Shown here piece after piece: positions 63,233-64,000 of a stretch of DNA of 64,000 nt. Each line of letters starts with the position of its first letter. The first letter of the stretch is position 1. The notes under the pieces were generated by a model that was not told where the DNA came from, did not search any database, and worked only from the letters and a program-made list of their open reading frames with translations. Source of the DNA: Litchfieldia stipae (lineage in GTDB: Bacteria > Bacillota > Bacilli > Bacillales > Bacillaceae_L); contig NZ_JACYHA010000008.1 in the NCBI RefSeq assembly GCF_014837155.1, positions 62,001 through 126,000 of the forward strand. The letters run 5' to 3'. The translations under genes and the position numbers were made by a program.

Positions 63233-64000
63233 TTATAGCATTTCAGATGTGGTTTTAGCTTGCATGTGTAGTAATAGGTAGTCTGGCCCACCAGCTTTTG
63301 AATCTGTACCAGACATGTTGAATCCACCAAATGGTTGATAGCCAACAATTGCTCCAGTACATCCACGGTTGAAGTAAAGGTTTCCTACATGGAAATCTTC
63401 ACGTGCTTTTTCGATGTTAGCACGGTTATTCGAGATAACAGCTCCTGTTAAGCCATACTCTGTGTTATTAGCAATATCAATCGCATGATCGAAGTCTTTT
63501 GCTTTACAGAACGCGACAACTGGACCAAAGATTTCTTCTTTCATGATGCGCGCATTTTCATCGACATCAGCGAAAATAGTAGGTTGAATGAACCAGCCTT
63601 CTGCATCGTCACCTTTCCCACCATGTACTAGCTTTCCTTCTTCTTGGCCAACCTCAACATAGCTCATAATTTTATCATAGGCACCTTGGTCATTTACAGG
63701 TCCCATTGAAACCTTAGGACCAGCTGTTGTATTACCAACTGTTAATTCTTTTGTTAATTCAACCACTCGGTCTAATACTTGATCATATACATCCTCAAGC
63801 ACAACCGCTCTTGAACAAGCTGAGCATTTTTGACCTGAGAAGCCGAATGCTGATGCTACGATTGATTTTGCAGCTAATTCTAAATCTGCTTCTTTATCAA
63901 CAACGATTGTATCTTTTCCACCCATTTCAGCAATGACACGCTTCAACCAGATTTGACCTTCATTTAATTTTGATGCACGCTCATAAATACGAAGACCTAC
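63233..64000 (-). CDS. pruA: 1-pyrroline-5-carboxylate dehydrogenase (RocA/PruA), C-terminal part
   Basis: Open to the window edge; 255 residues of the C-terminal half are present. The catalytic region reads [13 protein letters not shown] with nucleophile Cys, preceded by general-base Glu in [12 protein letters not shown], and [10 protein letters not shown] and [18 protein letters not shown] follow. It oxidises glutamate semialdehyde (P5C) to glutamate with NAD, the last step of proline and arginine breakdown. Gene neighbours putP. The internal TTG/ATG at 63946 is not the real start; the 5' part lies beyond 64000. Confidence 0.95.
   Translation of the reverse strand, partial: VGLRIYERASKLNEGQIWLKRVIAEMGGKDTIVVDKEADLELAAKSIVASAFGFSGQKCSACSRAVVLEDVYDQVLDRVVELTKELTVGNTTAGPKVSMGPVNDQGAYDKIMSYVEVGQEEGKLVHGGKGDDAEGWFIQPTIFADVDENARIMKEEIFGPVVAFCKAKDFDHAIDIANNTEYGLTGAVISNNRANIEKAREDFHVGNLYFNRGCTGAIVGYQPFGGFNMSGTDSKAGGPDYLLLHMQAKTTSEML

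Noticed and set aside
1..64000. tRNA, rRNA, prophage or replication origin
   Set aside because: No cloverleaf, rRNA segment, integrase, phage structural gene or DnaA-box cluster was recognised by reading.

Overview
The window is a low-GC stretch of a Bacillaceae chromosome (Bacillus-like Firmicute). Supporting evidence: AGGAGG-type ribosome binding sites, frequent TTG/GTG starts, dense intrinsic terminators, the gatCAB amidotransferase operon, rlmD, dagK, putP, a CYP152A fatty-acid peroxygenase that matches the B. subtilis CypC residue numbering, mntABCD-like and Bce-like modules, and three ECF sigma factor operons. No rRNA, tRNA, phage, IS element or CRISPR array was seen.

Region by region. 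(1) 1-2962, minus: BcrAB-like ABC transporter with its own response regulator and sensor kinase (kinase cut by the window edge). (2) 3494-8213, minus: aerobic class I ribonucleotide reductase operon (alpha, beta, flavodoxin, a small Cys-rich protein) behind a clear cobalamin riboswitch with a terminator/antiterminator. (3) 8333-11919: Mn/Zn ABC transporter. (4) 12041-14418: chemotaxis receptor behind a c-di-GMP-I riboswitch, with a dispersed palindromic repeat lodged in the leader. (5) 14556-18945: Bce-type antimicrobial-peptide detoxification module. (6) 19089-24013, plus: CypC, a membrane diguanylate cyclase, and an ECF sigma/anti-sigma/YesK-like operon. (7) 24174-27481: AraC regulator and two Gfo/Idh/MocA oxidoreductases.

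(8) 27652-37092: an alpha-glucoside/sucrose operon (binding protein, two permeases, DUF624 protein, alpha-glucosidase, PfkB kinase, sucrose-phosphorylase-family enzyme), divergent from its LacI-type repressor and with operator-like sites over its promoter. (9) 37186-40161: Dus, alpha/beta hydrolase, XRE regulator with three 21-bp spaced iterons, DUF2178-like membrane protein. (10) 40239-44338: a VanR/VanS/VanY/VanZ-like cassette starting exactly where a YhfI-type hydrolase gene is broken off. (11) 44493-50431: small Cys protein, first 104-bp tandem repeat array, second ECF system, lipoprotein, AraC-GyrI regulator, VOC protein, tandem-HTH MerR regulator. (12) 50713-64000, minus: rlmD, dagK, a third ECF operon, gatCAB, putP with an unannotated 39-residue accessory protein, second 104-bp repeat array, and the 3' part of the P5C dehydrogenase gene. 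putP and the dehydrogenase together indicate proline uptake and catabolism.

The most interesting non-coding items are the two riboswitches, the two related 104-bp arrays with the same orientation about 17 kb apart, the paired response-regulator boxes in the Van-like cassette, and the XRE iterons. All functional names rest on reading motifs and remembered family features; no database search was run.
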